This document shows, in pieces, positions 17,639 to 26,537 of a stretch of 64,000 bases of DNA; within the stretch, counting starts at the first letter, position 1, and each line of letters opens with the position of its first letter. The notes under the pieces were generated by a model, which was not told the DNA's origin, searched no databases, and worked only from the letters and a program-made list of their open reading frames with translations. This stretch comes from Dactylosporangium aurantiacum. GTDB lineage: Bacteria > Actinomycetota > Actinomycetes > Mycobacteriales > Micromonosporaceae. The stretch spans positions 243,151 through 307,150 of the forward strand of contig NZ_JNYJ01000009.1 of the NCBI RefSeq assembly GCF_000716715.1, read 5' to 3'. Position numbers and translations under genes: made by a program.

Positions 17639-19168
17639 ATGTCGACGACCAAGCGGCCCGATCCGCGCCTGATCCGTACCGACGACTCATGGCTCACCTT
17701 GCCGAACCCGCACGGCGTGCCCGTGGAGCTGTGCGCCGGACCCGACGTGCCGATCGAGTCCGCGGCCGTCGACGAGCTGCTCACCGTGCTGGAGACCGAG
17801 GCGACGCTGCGGACCCTCGCGGCCGCGACGCCCGGGCTGGAGGTCGAGCCGCGCATCGACCGCGTCGTGTGTACCCCCGACTTCCACAAGGGCGCCGGCA
17901 TTCCGATCGGCACGGTGCTGCGGACCGTCGGGGCGCTCGTCCCGCAGGCGGTCGGCAACGACATCAACTGTGGCATGCGGGTCGAGGCCACGTCGCTCAC
18001 CGTCGAGCAGGTGCGCCCGCACCTCGACCGGCTCGAGCAACACCTGCGGCACCTGTTCTTCGAGGGCGGGCGGCGCATCGGGCTCACCCCGGCGCACCGT
18101 GCGGGGCTGCTGCGCGAAGGACTGCCCGGGCTGCTCGGCGCGGGCGTGCCCGCCGGGGCGCGGGGCGCGTGGGCGCAGGTGAGCGCCGCCGACCTCGACG
18201 GGGCCGGCCTGCACGCCGCCGCGCACCCGGCCGCGTCGGCGGAAGGCTTCCGCGACTGGATCACCAGCGGCAGCGACACCGGCGGCGGCAGCGGCGGCAC
18301 CAGCTACGACAGCATCATCGGCAGCGTCGGCGGCGGCAACCACTTCGCGGAGCTGCAGTACGTGTCGCGGGTGCACGACGGCGCGGCCGCCTACGCGTGG
18401 GGGCTCGCGCCGGGGCGGGTGGTGACGATGGTGCACACGGGGTCGCTGTCGCTGGGGCACCAGGCCAACGCGACCGGGCAGGACCAGGCGAAGGCGCTGT
18501 GGCCGAAGGGGGTGCCGGCGCCGCGCAACCGGATCCTGCCGATGCTGCTCGACGAGGCCGGCGCGGCCCGCCGGGAGAAGTACCTGACGGCGTTCGCGAA
18601 CGCGGCGAACTTCGCCATCGGCAACCGGTTCTTCCTGGCGCTCATGATGCGGGCCGGGCTGGCCGCCGTGGCCGGTGACGTCGACGCCCGCCTGGTGTAC
18701 GAGTCGCCGCACAACCTGCTGTGGCCCGCCGATGACGGCACCGTCGTGCACCGCAAGGGCGCCACGCCGGCCGGCGCGCCGGACGCGGCCGCGCCGTTCG
18801 GCGAGCCGGTGATCGTGCCGGGCTCGATGGGTGCGCCGAGCCACCTGCTGCGCGGCCTCGGCAACGCCCGCGCGCTGCACAGCGCCTGCCACGGCGCCGG
18901 GCGCAGCGTGCCGCGCGGGTCGGCGGCGCGCGGCAGCGACGCGGAGCTCGACGCGTTCCTGGAGGAGTTCCGGGTCGTCACCCCGCTGAACCACCGGGAC
19001 CCGGCGGTCGCCGGGCGCCGCGACATCATCGAGGCGTGGCGGCGCGACCTCAAGCAGGAGGCGCCGTGGGCCTACAAGGAGGTCGGGGCGGTCGTGCAGA
19101 GCCTGGAGGGGGCCGGCGTGGCGATGCCGGTCGTCGAGCTTCGCCCGTTGCTGACCGTAAAGGGCTGA
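17639..19168 (+). CDS. rtcB: RtcB-family RNA ligase
   Basis: 509 residues with the RtcB landmarks in order: CTPDFHKGAGIPIGTV, GNDINCGMR (metal-binding Asp/Cys, about residue 106), GGGNHFAE (about 232) and CHGAGRSVPR, whose His (about 418) is the guanylylated residue in characterised RtcB. It would join RNA 2',3'-cyclic phosphate or 3'-phosphate ends to 5'-OH ends using GTP and Mn2+. Neither archease nor RtcA is nearby, so it stands alone as in many actinomycetes. ATG at 17639 lies 9 nt after TACGCT. Targets could be damaged tRNA or rRNA; none is shown by the context. Confidence 0.88.
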   Translation: MSTTKRPDPRLIRTDDSWLTLPNPHGVPVELCAGPDVPIESAAVDELLTVLETEATLRTLAAATPGLEVEPRIDRVVCTPDFHKGAGIPIGTVLRTVGALVPQAVGNDINCGMRVEATSLTVEQVRPHLDRLEQHLRHLFFEGGRRIGLTPAHRAGLLREGLPGLLGAGVPAGARGAWAQVSAADLDGAGLHAAAHPAASAEGFRDWITSGSDTGGGSGGTSYDSIIGSVGGGNHFAELQYVSRVHDGAAAYAWGLAPGRVVTMVHTGSLSLGHQANATGQDQAKALWPKGVPAPRNRILPMLLDEAGAARREKYLTAFANAANFAIGNRFFLALMMRAGLAAVAGDVDARLVYESPHNLLWPADDGTVVHRKGATPAGAPDAAAPFGEPVIVPGSMGAPSHLLRGLGNARALHSACHGAGRSVPRGSAARGSDAELDAFLEEFRVVTPLNHRDPAVAGRRDIIEAWRRDLKQEAPWAYKEVGAVVQSLEGAGVAMPVVELRPLLTVKG

Positions 19169-19253
19169 TATCGTTACGTCGCACACCGGGTGCGACGCGC
19201 GGGTGTGCGGCAACGCGAAACTGTTTCCTCGGGTTCCGACGTTGGAGGCAGCG

Positions 19254-19883
19254 GTGGACACGACGGCCGGCACGGGTATTCCCGGCACCGCGGGCGAGCA
19301 CCTGCTGCAGCAGCGCTTCGGCACGGTCGACCGGGCCGACCGGTTCTACCGGCAGCAGGTCCTGACCGAGCTCAACGCCGACATGACCGGGTTCGTCGCC
19401 CGGCAGGAGATGATGTTCGTCGCGACGGCGAGCGCGCTCGGCCACTGCGACTGCACGTTCCGGGCCGGGCCGCCGGGCTTCGTTCGGGTGCTGTCGGCGG
19501 GCCGGGTGGCGTGGCCGGAGTACCGCGGCAACGGCGTCATGGCGAGCCTCGGCAACATCCTGGAGAACCCGAACGTCGGCCTGATCTTCGTCGACTTCCT
19601 CCGCGACGTGATCGGCCTGCACGTCAACGGCCACGCCACGATCGTGCCCGACGCCGAGATGCGCCGGGCGTTCCCGGACCTGCCGGTGGAGCACGTCCCC
19701 GGCCGCCGGGCCGAGCGGTGGGTGAACGTGCACGTCGAGGAGGCGTACATCCACTGCGCCAAGCACATCCCGCGGCTGCGCAAGGTCACCGCCGAGGAGC
19801 GCGCCTGGGGCACCGACGACCTGCAGCGCAAGGGCGGCGACTTCTTCCACGTCGCCGCGGAACAGCAACTGCAGGGCCGCTGA
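19254..19883 (+). CDS. Pyridoxamine 5'-phosphate oxidase-like flavin-binding protein
   Basis: 209 residues of the split-barrel flavin fold: GFVARQEMMFVATASALGHCDCTFR, then FVRVLSAGRVAWPEYRGNGVMASLGNILENPNVGL. The family includes FMN- or F420-dependent oxidoreductases of unknown substrate. GTG at 19254 is chosen because GGAGG lies 5 nt upstream (19244-19248); an earlier GTG at 19203 lacks a ribosome site. The region 19884-19944 to the convergent gene holds no clear terminator. Confidence 0.82.
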   Translation: MDTTAGTGIPGTAGEHLLQQRFGTVDRADRFYRQQVLTELNADMTGFVARQEMMFVATASALGHCDCTFRAGPPGFVRVLSAGRVAWPEYRGNGVMASLGNILENPNVGLIFVDFLRDVIGLHVNGHATIVPDAEMRRAFPDLPVEHVPGRRAERWVNVHVEEAYIHCAKHIPRLRKVTAEERAWGTDDLQRKGGDFFHVAAEQQLQGR

Positions 19884-19944
19884 CCCGCCGCGCCGTCGCT
19901 CGCATCAGCGACCACGGCGCCGCCGGCCGCCCGGCCGCACGGTC

Positions 19945-20496
19945 TCAGAACGGGAACCGCAGCGACGTCGACCCGCCCAGCGACGCCTCGGCGTGGAAGC
20001 GTGCCCGGGGGCCGTACGCGCGGTCGCCGGCGGGCCACAGGTAGCCGTCCGGGGTCGTGCGCAGCACGCCGCACGCCACGGCGGCGTACACGTCGAACCC
20101 CGGGTACATGAGCCCGATGAACGGCAGGTCGTCGCAGTCGATCGCGAGCACCGGCGACTCGCCTGCCTCGTCGGGGCGGCCCAACGCAAGGACCCGCCGC
20201 GAGTCGGTGCCACCGGGCAGCAGCACGCACGCGGCGAACCGCGCGGACAGCGGCCCGAACAGCTCGCCCCACGGCTCGCCGAGCTCCTGCTGGACCAGGT
20301 CGCCGAGCGGCAGCCGCGGCGCGGGCGGCAGGTCCGGGTCGAACAGCGTGGTGTCGTGCGCCAGCCAGTGCCGCAGGCTCGCCGGCAGGTCGGGCCCGTC
20401 GACCGGCCGGGCGGGGCGCCGCGTCGTCGGGTGGAAGGCCGGCCCGGTCGCCGCCGCGAGGGCCCGGGCCACCAGGGCGACGCCGTGATCGGTCAC
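19945..20496 (-). CDS. Hypothetical protein, SMI1/KNR4 (SUKH)-like
   Basis: 183 residues. The segment DLPASLRHWLAHDTTLFDP followed by a Trp-Gly-Gly-type region and VLAIDCDDLPFIGLMYPGFDVY resembles the SUKH fold, which covers many immunity and regulatory proteins in bacteria. The match is weak by eye. GTG at 20496 lies 7 nt after TACCGT, so the message is probably leaderless. It is divergent from the GNAT gene (36 nt between starts). If it is a SUKH protein, it could be an immunity protein without its toxin here; no polymorphic toxin is in the window. Confidence 0.6.
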   Translation of the reverse strand: MTDHGVALVARALAAATGPAFHPTTRRPARPVDGPDLPASLRHWLAHDTTLFDPDLPPAPRLPLGDLVQQELGEPWGELFGPLSARFAACVLLPGGTDSRRVLALGRPDEAGESPVLAIDCDDLPFIGLMYPGFDVYAAVACGVLRTTPDGYLWPAGDRAYGPRARFHAEASLGGSTSLRFPF

Positions 20497-20532
20497 GCCG
20501 GCGACGGTAGCAAATGATGGCAGAGTGCCAGG

Positions 20533-21450
20533 GTGGGCATCGAACGGTTCGACCCGGCCACCGCCGGCGCCGCCGACCTGGCCGCCTGGTGCGTGGTGTA
20601 CTGCGACGGGCACCGCGAGCTGTCCGGCGGCGCGCCCGACCCGCGGTCCCTGGCCGCCGCCCTGCGGGACCGGCCCGACGGGCTGCCGCGGTGGCTGGCC
20701 CGCCGGGACCCGGAAGGGCCGGTCGTCGGGGCGGCCGAGGTCCGCGGCGACTTCCTCAGACTCGCCGTCGCCGGACCGGCCCGCGGCCAAGGGATCGGGG
20801 CGGCGCTGGTGGATCGGGTCCGCGCCGGCGGGGCCCCGCTGCGCACGACGGTGCTGGACGGCGACACCGAGGTCCCGTACGCCGCGGTGCTGCTGCGCCT
20901 GGAGCTGCACGAGCAGCCGCTGACCGGCGACGTCCTGGCCCGCTGCCGGGCCCTGGCCGCCGCGCCGCCGCCCGGCTACGAGATCGCCGCGTGGCGCGGC
21001 GCGGCACCGGACGCCGTCGCCGGGTCGCTCGGGCCGGTGCTCGGCCACGTGCTCGACGCGCCCGGCGCCGCGCTGCAGCTCGCGCCGCGGGCGTGGGACG
21101 CCGCGGCGGTGCGCCGCTGGGAGGCCAAGATGACGGCCGGGATGACGGCCGGCGGCGACGAGCTGCTGGTGTGCGCCGCGCTGCACGGCGGCACCGCGGT
21201 CGCCGCGACCGTGCTCACCACCGGCGGCGGGCCGGTCGCCGAGCAGCACGACACCGCGGTCCTGCCCGGGCACCGCCGGCTCGGCCTGGCCCGCCTGGTG
21301 AAGGCGGCGAACACCCTGGCACTGCACCGGCTGCACCCCGCGACCCGCTCGGTCGCGGTCACCGTCAACGAGGCGAACACCGCCATGCTCGCCGTGAACC
21401 GGGCCGTCGGGTACACCTGGCGCCGCACCCGACTGCTCGTCCAGCTGTGA
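20533..21450 (+). CDS. Double-domain GNAT acetyltransferase
   Basis: 305 residues with two GNAT modules. The first (about 1-140) has the acetyl-CoA loop GPARGQGIGAALVDRV. The second (about 160-305) has LPGHRRLGLARLVKAAN, with HPATRSVAVTVNEANTAMLAVNRAVGY as the typical last strands. Tandem GNATs of this kind include mycothiol synthase and aminoglycoside or small-molecule acetyltransferases; the substrate is not known. GTG at 20533 lies 6 nt after CAGAGT, a weak but correctly placed -10. The next gene, pepN, has its own promoter. Confidence 0.82.
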   Translation: MGIERFDPATAGAADLAAWCVVYCDGHRELSGGAPDPRSLAAALRDRPDGLPRWLARRDPEGPVVGAAEVRGDFLRLAVAGPARGQGIGAALVDRVRAGGAPLRTTVLDGDTEVPYAAVLLRLELHEQPLTGDVLARCRALAAAPPPGYEIAAWRGAAPDAVAGSLGPVLGHVLDAPGAALQLAPRAWDAAAVRRWEAKMTAGMTAGGDELLVCAALHGGTAVAATVLTTGGGPVAEQHDTAVLPGHRRLGLARLVKAANTLALHRLHPATRSVAVTVNEANTAMLAVNRAVGYTWRRTRLLVQL

Positions 21451-21537
21451 GCGGCCAGCGCAGCGGAGGTGACGGCGCGCGGCCGGCGCAGGTCGTGGAC
21501 GGTCCTTCCGCACCCCGCGCGCATCTAGGATCGCCTG

Positions 21538-23967
21538 ATGACCAACCGGAGTCTGACCCAGGTCGAAGCCGAGCACCGGGCGGCGCTGCTGGCCGTCGAG
21601 CACTACGCCATCGACATCGACCTCACCGACCTCCCGACCGGCCCACAGGTGCGGTGCGTGTCGACGGTGACCTTCACGTGCCGGGAGCCCGGCGCGGACA
21701 GCTTCGTCGACTGCGCCGCGGAGGTGGTCAGCGCCGTGCTCAACGGCACCGACCTGCCGCCCGCGCGGGACGGCCGGATCCCGCTGCCGGGCCTGCGCGC
21801 CGGCAACGAGCTGCGGGTGGTGACCGTCCAGGCGCAGACCCGCGACGGGGAGGGCGTGCACAAGGCCGTCGACCCCGCCGACGGCGAGGTGTACGTGTGG
21901 ACGTCGTTCGAGCCGGACGAGGCGCACTTCGTGTGGGCCTGCTTCGACCAGCCCGACCTGAAGGCCCCGCACGCGTTCACGGTCCTCGCGCCCGCGCACT
22001 GGACGGTCGTGAGCAACAGCGGCGACCCGGTGGTGTCACCCGCGGGCGACGCGGCGCGCCGGTGGGTGTTCCCGGCGACGCCGCCGCTGTCGGTGTACAA
22101 CACGGTCGTCGACGCCGGGCCGTTCCACGAGATCCGCCGCGACGCCGACGGCTACGACCTGGGCCTGCTGACCCGCCGCTCGCTCGCCGCGGTGCTGGAC
22201 CGCGACGCCGAGGAGCTGTTCACGCTGACCCGGCAGGGGCTCGCCTTCTACGGCGAGGTGTTCCGGATGCCGTTCCCGCAGCGTCGGTACGACCAGGTCT
22301 TCGTCCCCGAGTTCGGCGGCGCGATGGAGAACTACGGCTGCGTCACGTGGTCCGACGGCGTGCTGTACCGGGCGGACCCGACCCCGGCCGAGCGGGAGCT
22401 GCGCGCGAAGATCCTGCTGCACGAGATGGCGCACATGTGGTTCGGCAACATCGTCACGATGCGCTGGTGGGACGACCTGTGGCTGAACGAGGCGTTCGCC
22501 GAGTTCGCCTGCAACTGGGCGGCGGAGCGGGCCACCGTGTTCACCGACGCGTGGGCCGGGCACCTCGCCAGCGGCAAGCTCGCCGCGTACCTCGCCGACC
22601 AGGGCCCGGCGACGCACCCGATCCGCCAGCCGATCCACGACGTCGCCCAGGCCATGTCGATCTTCGACGCGATCACGTACCCGAAGGGCGCCTCCGTGCT
22701 GCATCAGCTGATGCGGTACGTCGGCGAGGCGGACTTCGCCGCCGGCATGGCCACCTACTTCCAGCGCTACGCCTGGGGCAACACGACCCTGCAGGACCTC
22801 ATCGACGTGCTCGCCGCCGCCGGCGGCCGGGACCTCGACACCTGGCGCAGCGGGTGGCTGGAGACCGCCGGCACCGACCGGATCACGCTGCGCCGCGACG
22901 GCGACGGCCTGGTCCTGGACGCCCGCGGCCCGGACGGCCCGCCGCGGCCGCAGGTGCTCGCGGTCGGCGCCTACGTCCCCGACGGCGACCGGCTGCGCCG
23001 CCTCGACCTCGTCCAGGTCGAGCTCGCCGGCCCGGTCACACCGGTCGACCTGCCCGCGGGCGCCGAGGTGTACCTGGTCAACGACGAGGACCTGACGTTC
23101 GCCACGACCCGGCCCGAGGACCGCGACACCCTCGTGGCGACCGCCGCGGCGCTGCCGACCGCGATCGCCCGCGGTGTCGCCGTGGCCACCGTCTGGGACA
23201 TGCTGCTGGCCGGCGAGGCGGGCGCGGCGGAGGCGGTGCGCTGCCTCACCGGCGTCCTCGCCGTGGAGACGTCGGATTCGGTGATCGAGCCGTACCTCAC
23301 CCTCGCCGCCGAGGCCGCCGAGCTGTGGTCACCCGACGCGCAGCGGCCGGAGCTGCTCGCCGCGGTCGCCGCGGTCTGCCGCAAGCTCGCCGAGGACTCC
23401 GACCGGCGGCAGGTGGTGCTGCGCACGCTCGCCCGCACCGCCGCCGACCTCGACGAGGTCGCCCGGCTGCAGGAGCGGGCCGGCGACGACGTCGACCTGC
23501 GGTGGCGGGCGCTGGCCCGCAAGGCCGAGCTGGGCGGCGCCGTCGACGCCGAGATCGACGCGCTGCTCGCCGCCGATCCCGACCCCGACGCGTGGGTGCG
23601 CGCCACCGCCGTGCGGGCGGCGTCGCCGGACCCGGTGACGAAGCAGGCCGTGTGGGACACGCTGACCGTCGCGCGCTCCGTGCCGATCGGCGAGGTCAAG
23701 CACGTCACGGCGCTGTTCTGGCGGCCCGGTCAGGACGCGGTGCTCGCCCCGTACGCCGGGCGATTCCTCGAGCTGGCACCGCAGCTGCACCGGGGCGGGA
23801 TGACCCCGGCGATGGTGTTCGCCAACCGGCTCTTCCCCGTGTACGGCGTCGACGAGCCCTTCCTGGCCCGCGCCGAGACGGTGGCCGCCGGCGCCGCACC
23901 GGTCGTCGGCAAGTACATGACCGAACGCATCGACGTGGTCCGGCGCATGCTGCGCGCCAGAGGCTGA
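21538..23967 (+). CDS. pepN: Aminopeptidase N (M1 zinc metallopeptidase)
   Basis: 809 residues, close to the actinobacterial PepN length of about 850. The substrate-anchoring GGAMENYG lies near residue 262, the zinc site HEMAHMWFGN near 295 and the third ligand Glu in NEAFAEF near 318. An ERAP1-like helical domain makes up the C-terminal 300 residues. It removes N-terminal amino acids from peptides in the cytoplasm. ATG at 21538 lies 6 nt after TAGGAT, so translation is probably leaderless. The gene is followed by the MBL-fold gene after 77 nt with a separate promoter-like TACCGT and ribosome site. Confidence 0.93.
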   Translation: MTNRSLTQVEAEHRAALLAVEHYAIDIDLTDLPTGPQVRCVSTVTFTCREPGADSFVDCAAEVVSAVLNGTDLPPARDGRIPLPGLRAGNELRVVTVQAQTRDGEGVHKAVDPADGEVYVWTSFEPDEAHFVWACFDQPDLKAPHAFTVLAPAHWTVVSNSGDPVVSPAGDAARRWVFPATPPLSVYNTVVDAGPFHEIRRDADGYDLGLLTRRSLAAVLDRDAEELFTLTRQGLAFYGEVFRMPFPQRRYDQVFVPEFGGAMENYGCVTWSDGVLYRADPTPAERELRAKILLHEMAHMWFGNIVTMRWWDDLWLNEAFAEFACNWAAERATVFTDAWAGHLASGKLAAYLADQGPATHPIRQPIHDVAQAMSIFDAITYPKGASVLHQLMRYVGEADFAAGMATYFQRYAWGNTTLQDLIDVLAAAGGRDLDTWRSGWLETAGTDRITLRRDGDGLVLDARGPDGPPRPQVLAVGAYVPDGDRLRRLDLVQVELAGPVTPVDLPAGAEVYLVNDEDLTFATTRPEDRDTLVATAAALPTAIARGVAVATVWDMLLAGEAGAAEAVRCLTGVLAVETSDSVIEPYLTLAAEAAELWSPDAQRPELLAAVAAVCRKLAEDSDRRQVVLRTLARTAADLDEVARLQERAGDDVDLRWRALARKAELGGAVDAEIDALLAADPDPDAWVRATAVRAASPDPVTKQAVWDTLTVARSVPIGEVKHVTALFWRPGQDAVLAPYAGRFLELAPQLHRGGMTPAMVFANRLFPVYGVDEPFLARAETVAAGAAPVVGKYMTERIDVVRRMLRARG

Positions 23968-24044
23968 GCCGGCCGATGGCGGCGGGCCAAACGGCTTGCC
24001 GCCACCGGTACCGTCGACATAGGACACCGACCGGAGGGGACGTC

Positions 24045-24947
24045 ATGGCGCACGCCGAACTGCTCGAGCGCGGGCACCCGTTCCGGCAGTGGAAGTCGTG
24101 GCCGATCCCCGGCGCCGGGGTGACGATGAGCGGCTACTCCCGGTCCAACGACAAGACGTTCTTCCACCTGCCGGAGCTGCGCGCCGGCATCGACTGCGGC
24201 CTCGTCGAGGGCTGGCAGCCCGACCTGGTCTTCCTGACCCACACGCACATGGACCACAGCAAGGACCTCGACTACGTGGCGGTCAAGGAGACCGGCGTCG
24301 ACATCTACCTGCCGGCCGCGGCGCTGCCCTACGCGCAGGGCTACATCCGGGCGACCAGCGAGCTCAACCACAACGCCGCCTACGACCCCGCCCTCGCCCC
24401 GGCGGCGCGGCTGCACGGTGTGCGCGGCGGCGACGAGTTCCCGATCGGCCGGCGCGGCGCGCACCGGGTCCGCGTCGTGGACTGCGAGCACAAGGTCCCG
24501 TGCGTCGGGTTCGCGTTCTCCTCGGTGAAGCGGGCGATCAAACCGGAGTTCGAGGCGCTGAAGGCCGACGGCCGCCAGCTGGCCGCGAAGCGCCGCGAGG
24601 GCGTCGAGACCGACCACGAGGTGGTCACGCCGCTGTTCGCGTTCCTCGGCGACACCCGCCCCGACGTCTTCACCCGCGCGCCGTGGCTGCTGGACTACCC
24701 GGTCGTCGTCACCGAGTGCACGTTCCTCGACGACGACCAGCTGGAGCGCGCCCGGCGCATCGGCCACACCGTGTGGAGCGAGCTGCGCCCGATCGTCCAG
24801 GCCAACCCGGCCACGACGTTCGTGCTCACCCACTTCAGCCTGCGCCACACCGACCCGCAGATCGCCGCGTTCTTCGACCGGCAGGGCCTGCCCAATGTCG
24901 TCGCGTGGGCCCACCCGGCGAGCAGGCTGCCCGAGTCGTACCAGTAG
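24045..24947 (+). CDS. Metallo-beta-lactamase-fold hydrolase, ribonuclease Z-like
   Basis: 300 residues. The metal site THTHMDHSKD follows the first two strands. A later His lies in CEHKVPCVGFAF, then FLGDTRPD with the bridging Asp and a final THFSLRHTD. The order and length resemble tRNase Z/ElaC-type or related phosphodiesterases, but the exosite arm is not evident, so the function stays open. ATG at 24045 has GGAGGGG 5 nt upstream. The stop is two bases from the stop of the convergent Lrp gene, leaving no room for a separate terminator. Confidence 0.82.
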   Translation: MAHAELLERGHPFRQWKSWPIPGAGVTMSGYSRSNDKTFFHLPELRAGIDCGLVEGWQPDLVFLTHTHMDHSKDLDYVAVKETGVDIYLPAAALPYAQGYIRATSELNHNAAYDPALAPAARLHGVRGGDEFPIGRRGAHRVRVVDCEHKVPCVGFAFSSVKRAIKPEFEALKADGRQLAAKRREGVETDHEVVTPLFAFLGDTRPDVFTRAPWLLDYPVVVTECTFLDDDQLERARRIGHTVWSELRPIVQANPATTFVLTHFSLRHTDPQIAAFFDRQGLPNVVAWAHPASRLPESYQ

Positions 24948-24948
24948 C

Positions 24949-25407
24949 TCACAGGTCCAGCGGCTGCACCACCTGGTTGCGCGCGTGCTGGTAGATGATG
25001 GAGCTGCGGAACCCGACGATCTCCCGCCGCTTCGTGAACTTGTCCATGAGCAGCGCGTGCAGGCTGTCGACGCTCGGCACCGCCACGTGCACGAGGAAGT
25101 CGTCGCCGCCCGCGACCACGAACACCGACAGCACCTCGGGCAGCGTCGTCACGTACGCCTTGAACCCCTCGATGACCTGCCGGCTCAACGGCCGGATCTG
25201 CACGTGGAGGAACGCCTGCACGTGCCGGTTGAGCGCCGGCAGGCTCACCTCCGCGTGGAACCCGGTGATGACGCCGCGCTCCCGCAGCGCCCGCACCCGC
25301 TCCAGGCACGTCGACGGCGCGATGCCGACCGCGGCGGCCAGCTCCCGGTTGGTCTGCCGCGCATCCTGCTGCAGCAGCTCCACGATCGCCGAATCAAGTT
25401 CGTCCAC
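24949..25407 (-). CDS. Lrp/AsnC-family regulator
   Basis: 152 residues. The N-terminal helix-turn-helix (LQQDARQTNRELAAAVGIAPSTCLERV) is followed by a RAM ligand-binding domain (about 70-150; VIEGFKAYVTTLPEVLSVFVVAGGDDFLVHV). GTG at 25407 has AAGGAG upstream. It is divergent from an amino-acid dehydrogenase gene, a common pairing in which the Lrp-type protein senses an amino acid and controls the dehydrogenase. The CCGAAC-TTC-GTTCGG palindrome between them is a likely binding site. Confidence 0.9.
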   Translation of the reverse strand: MDELDSAIVELLQQDARQTNRELAAAVGIAPSTCLERVRALRERGVITGFHAEVSLPALNRHVQAFLHVQIRPLSRQVIEGFKAYVTTLPEVLSVFVVAGGDDFLVHVAVPSVDSLHALLMDKFTKRREIVGFRSSIIYQHARNQVVQPLDL

Positions 25408-25429
25408 GGTCGCGATTCTCCTTTCCGTT

Positions 25430-25500
25430 CCGAACTTCGTTCGGTTGAGCCGCGTTCCCGGCGCCGGTCGTACTAGCTTCCGTGGCCATGTTCGAACATG
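25430..25500. promoter_or_regulatory. Lrp/dehydrogenase control region with two palindromes
   Basis: CCGAAC-TTC-GTTCGG (25430-25444) is a perfect 6+3+6 dyad in the middle of the divergent region. CATGTTCGAACATG (25487-25500) is a perfect 14 bp palindrome that includes the likely ATG (25488) of the dehydrogenase gene. They share the half-site TTCGAAC/GTTCG(A). Lrp-type regulators often bind several spaced sites, which these two could be. Inference. Confidence 0.55.
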
Positions 25501-26537
25501 AGCAGGTCGTCATCCGTACCGGCCCCCGCAGCGGGCTGCCCGTCATCGTCGCGCTGCACTCCACCGCCCTCGGCCCGGCGCTCGGCGGCTGCCGGCTCGC
25601 CACGTACCCGCACTGGACCGACGGCCTGACCGACGCGCTGCGGCTGTCGGCGGCGATGACCGTCAAGTGCGCCGTCGCCGGCCTGCCCAACGGCGGCGGC
25701 AAGACCGTCGTGCCGCTGCCCGCGGGCCCGTTCGACCGCCGCGCCGTCCTGCTGGACGTCGGCGACGCGATCGAGGCCCTCGACGGCCGGTACGGCACCG
25801 GCCCGGACGTCGGCACCGGCCCCGACGACATGCTCGTCATCGGCACCCGGACCCGCCACGTCGCGTGCCGCCCCGTCGCCGCGGGCGGCAGCGGCGACTC
25901 CTCGACCCACACCGCCGCCGGCGTCCTGGCCGCGCTGCACGCGTTGTGCGGGTCGCTGTTCGGCTCGACCGACCTGGCCGGCCGCCGGTTCGCGGTCGTC
26001 GGCCTCGGCCGCGTCGGCGCCGACGTCGCCCGGCGCCTGTCCGCCGCCGGCGCGGCCCTGGTGGTCAGCGACGTCGACCCGGCCCGCGCGGCCCTCGCCG
26101 CGTCACTGGGCGCCGATGTGGTGCCACCGTCGTCCGCCCTGTACGCCGACGTCGATGTGCTCGTCCCGGCCGCCCTCGGCGGCGTGCTCACCCCCGCCAC
26201 GGTGCCGCTGCTGCGCTGCCGCGCGGTCGCCGGCCCGGCGAACAACCAGCTCGACACCGCCGCCACGGCCGCCCTGCTGCACCAGCGCGGCATCGTCTGG
26301 GTCCCCGACCACGTCGTCAGCGCCGGCGGCGTCACCTACGCGGCATCGGTGGAGCTGCACGGCGAGCCACCGGCCCGGGCCGCGGGCCGCGTGGCCGCCA
26401 TCGGCGACACGGTCCTCGCCCTGCTGGAGACGGCGGCCCGCACCGGCGGCACACCGCTGGCCGCCGCCGACGCCCTCGCTGCCCGCCGCCTGCGCTCGGC
26501 AACGGGGCGCCAGCGGTGTGGTCAGGGAGAGTCCTGA
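25488..26537 (+). CDS. Glu/Leu/Phe/Val dehydrogenase family protein
   Basis: 349 residues. LGPALGGCRLATYPHW, MTVKCAVAGLPNGGGKTVV (with the catalytic Lys residues) and FAVVGLGRVGADVARRLSAAG (NAD-binding Rossmann loop) are those of leucine/valine/phenylalanine dehydrogenases. It would interconvert a branched-chain or aromatic amino acid and its 2-oxo acid using NAD. ATG at 25488 is preferred: TAGCTT lies 8 nt before it, while GTG at 25482 is only 2 nt after that hexamer. The divergent Lrp-type gene suggests control by the substrate amino acid. Its last 16 bases overlap the 3' end of the convergent broken CHAT gene. Confidence 0.88.
   Translation: MFEHEQVVIRTGPRSGLPVIVALHSTALGPALGGCRLATYPHWTDGLTDALRLSAAMTVKCAVAGLPNGGGKTVVPLPAGPFDRRAVLLDVGDAIEALDGRYGTGPDVGTGPDDMLVIGTRTRHVACRPVAAGGSGDSSTHTAAGVLAALHALCGSLFGSTDLAGRRFAVVGLGRVGADVARRLSAAGAALVVSDVDPARAALAASLGADVVPPSSALYADVDVLVPAALGGVLTPATVPLLRCRAVAGPANNQLDTAATAALLHQRGIVWVPDHVVSAGGVTYAASVELHGEPPARAAGRVAAIGDTVLALLETAARTGGTPLAAADALAARRLRSATGRQRCGQGES

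Noticed and set aside
17687..19324. 545-codon antisense frame over rtcB
   Set aside because: No recognisable motif; rtcB on the plus strand has every family motif.
19945..20496. Toxin/immunity pair with the SUKH-like protein
   Set aside because: No polymorphic toxin or secretion gene is near it; the SUKH match is itself weak.
20514..24947. A 1477-codon frame running through the GNAT, pepN and MBL genes
   Set aside because: It is an Arg/Pro-rich shadow frame of the GC-rich genes; only its last 301 codons (24045-24947) are the real MBL gene.
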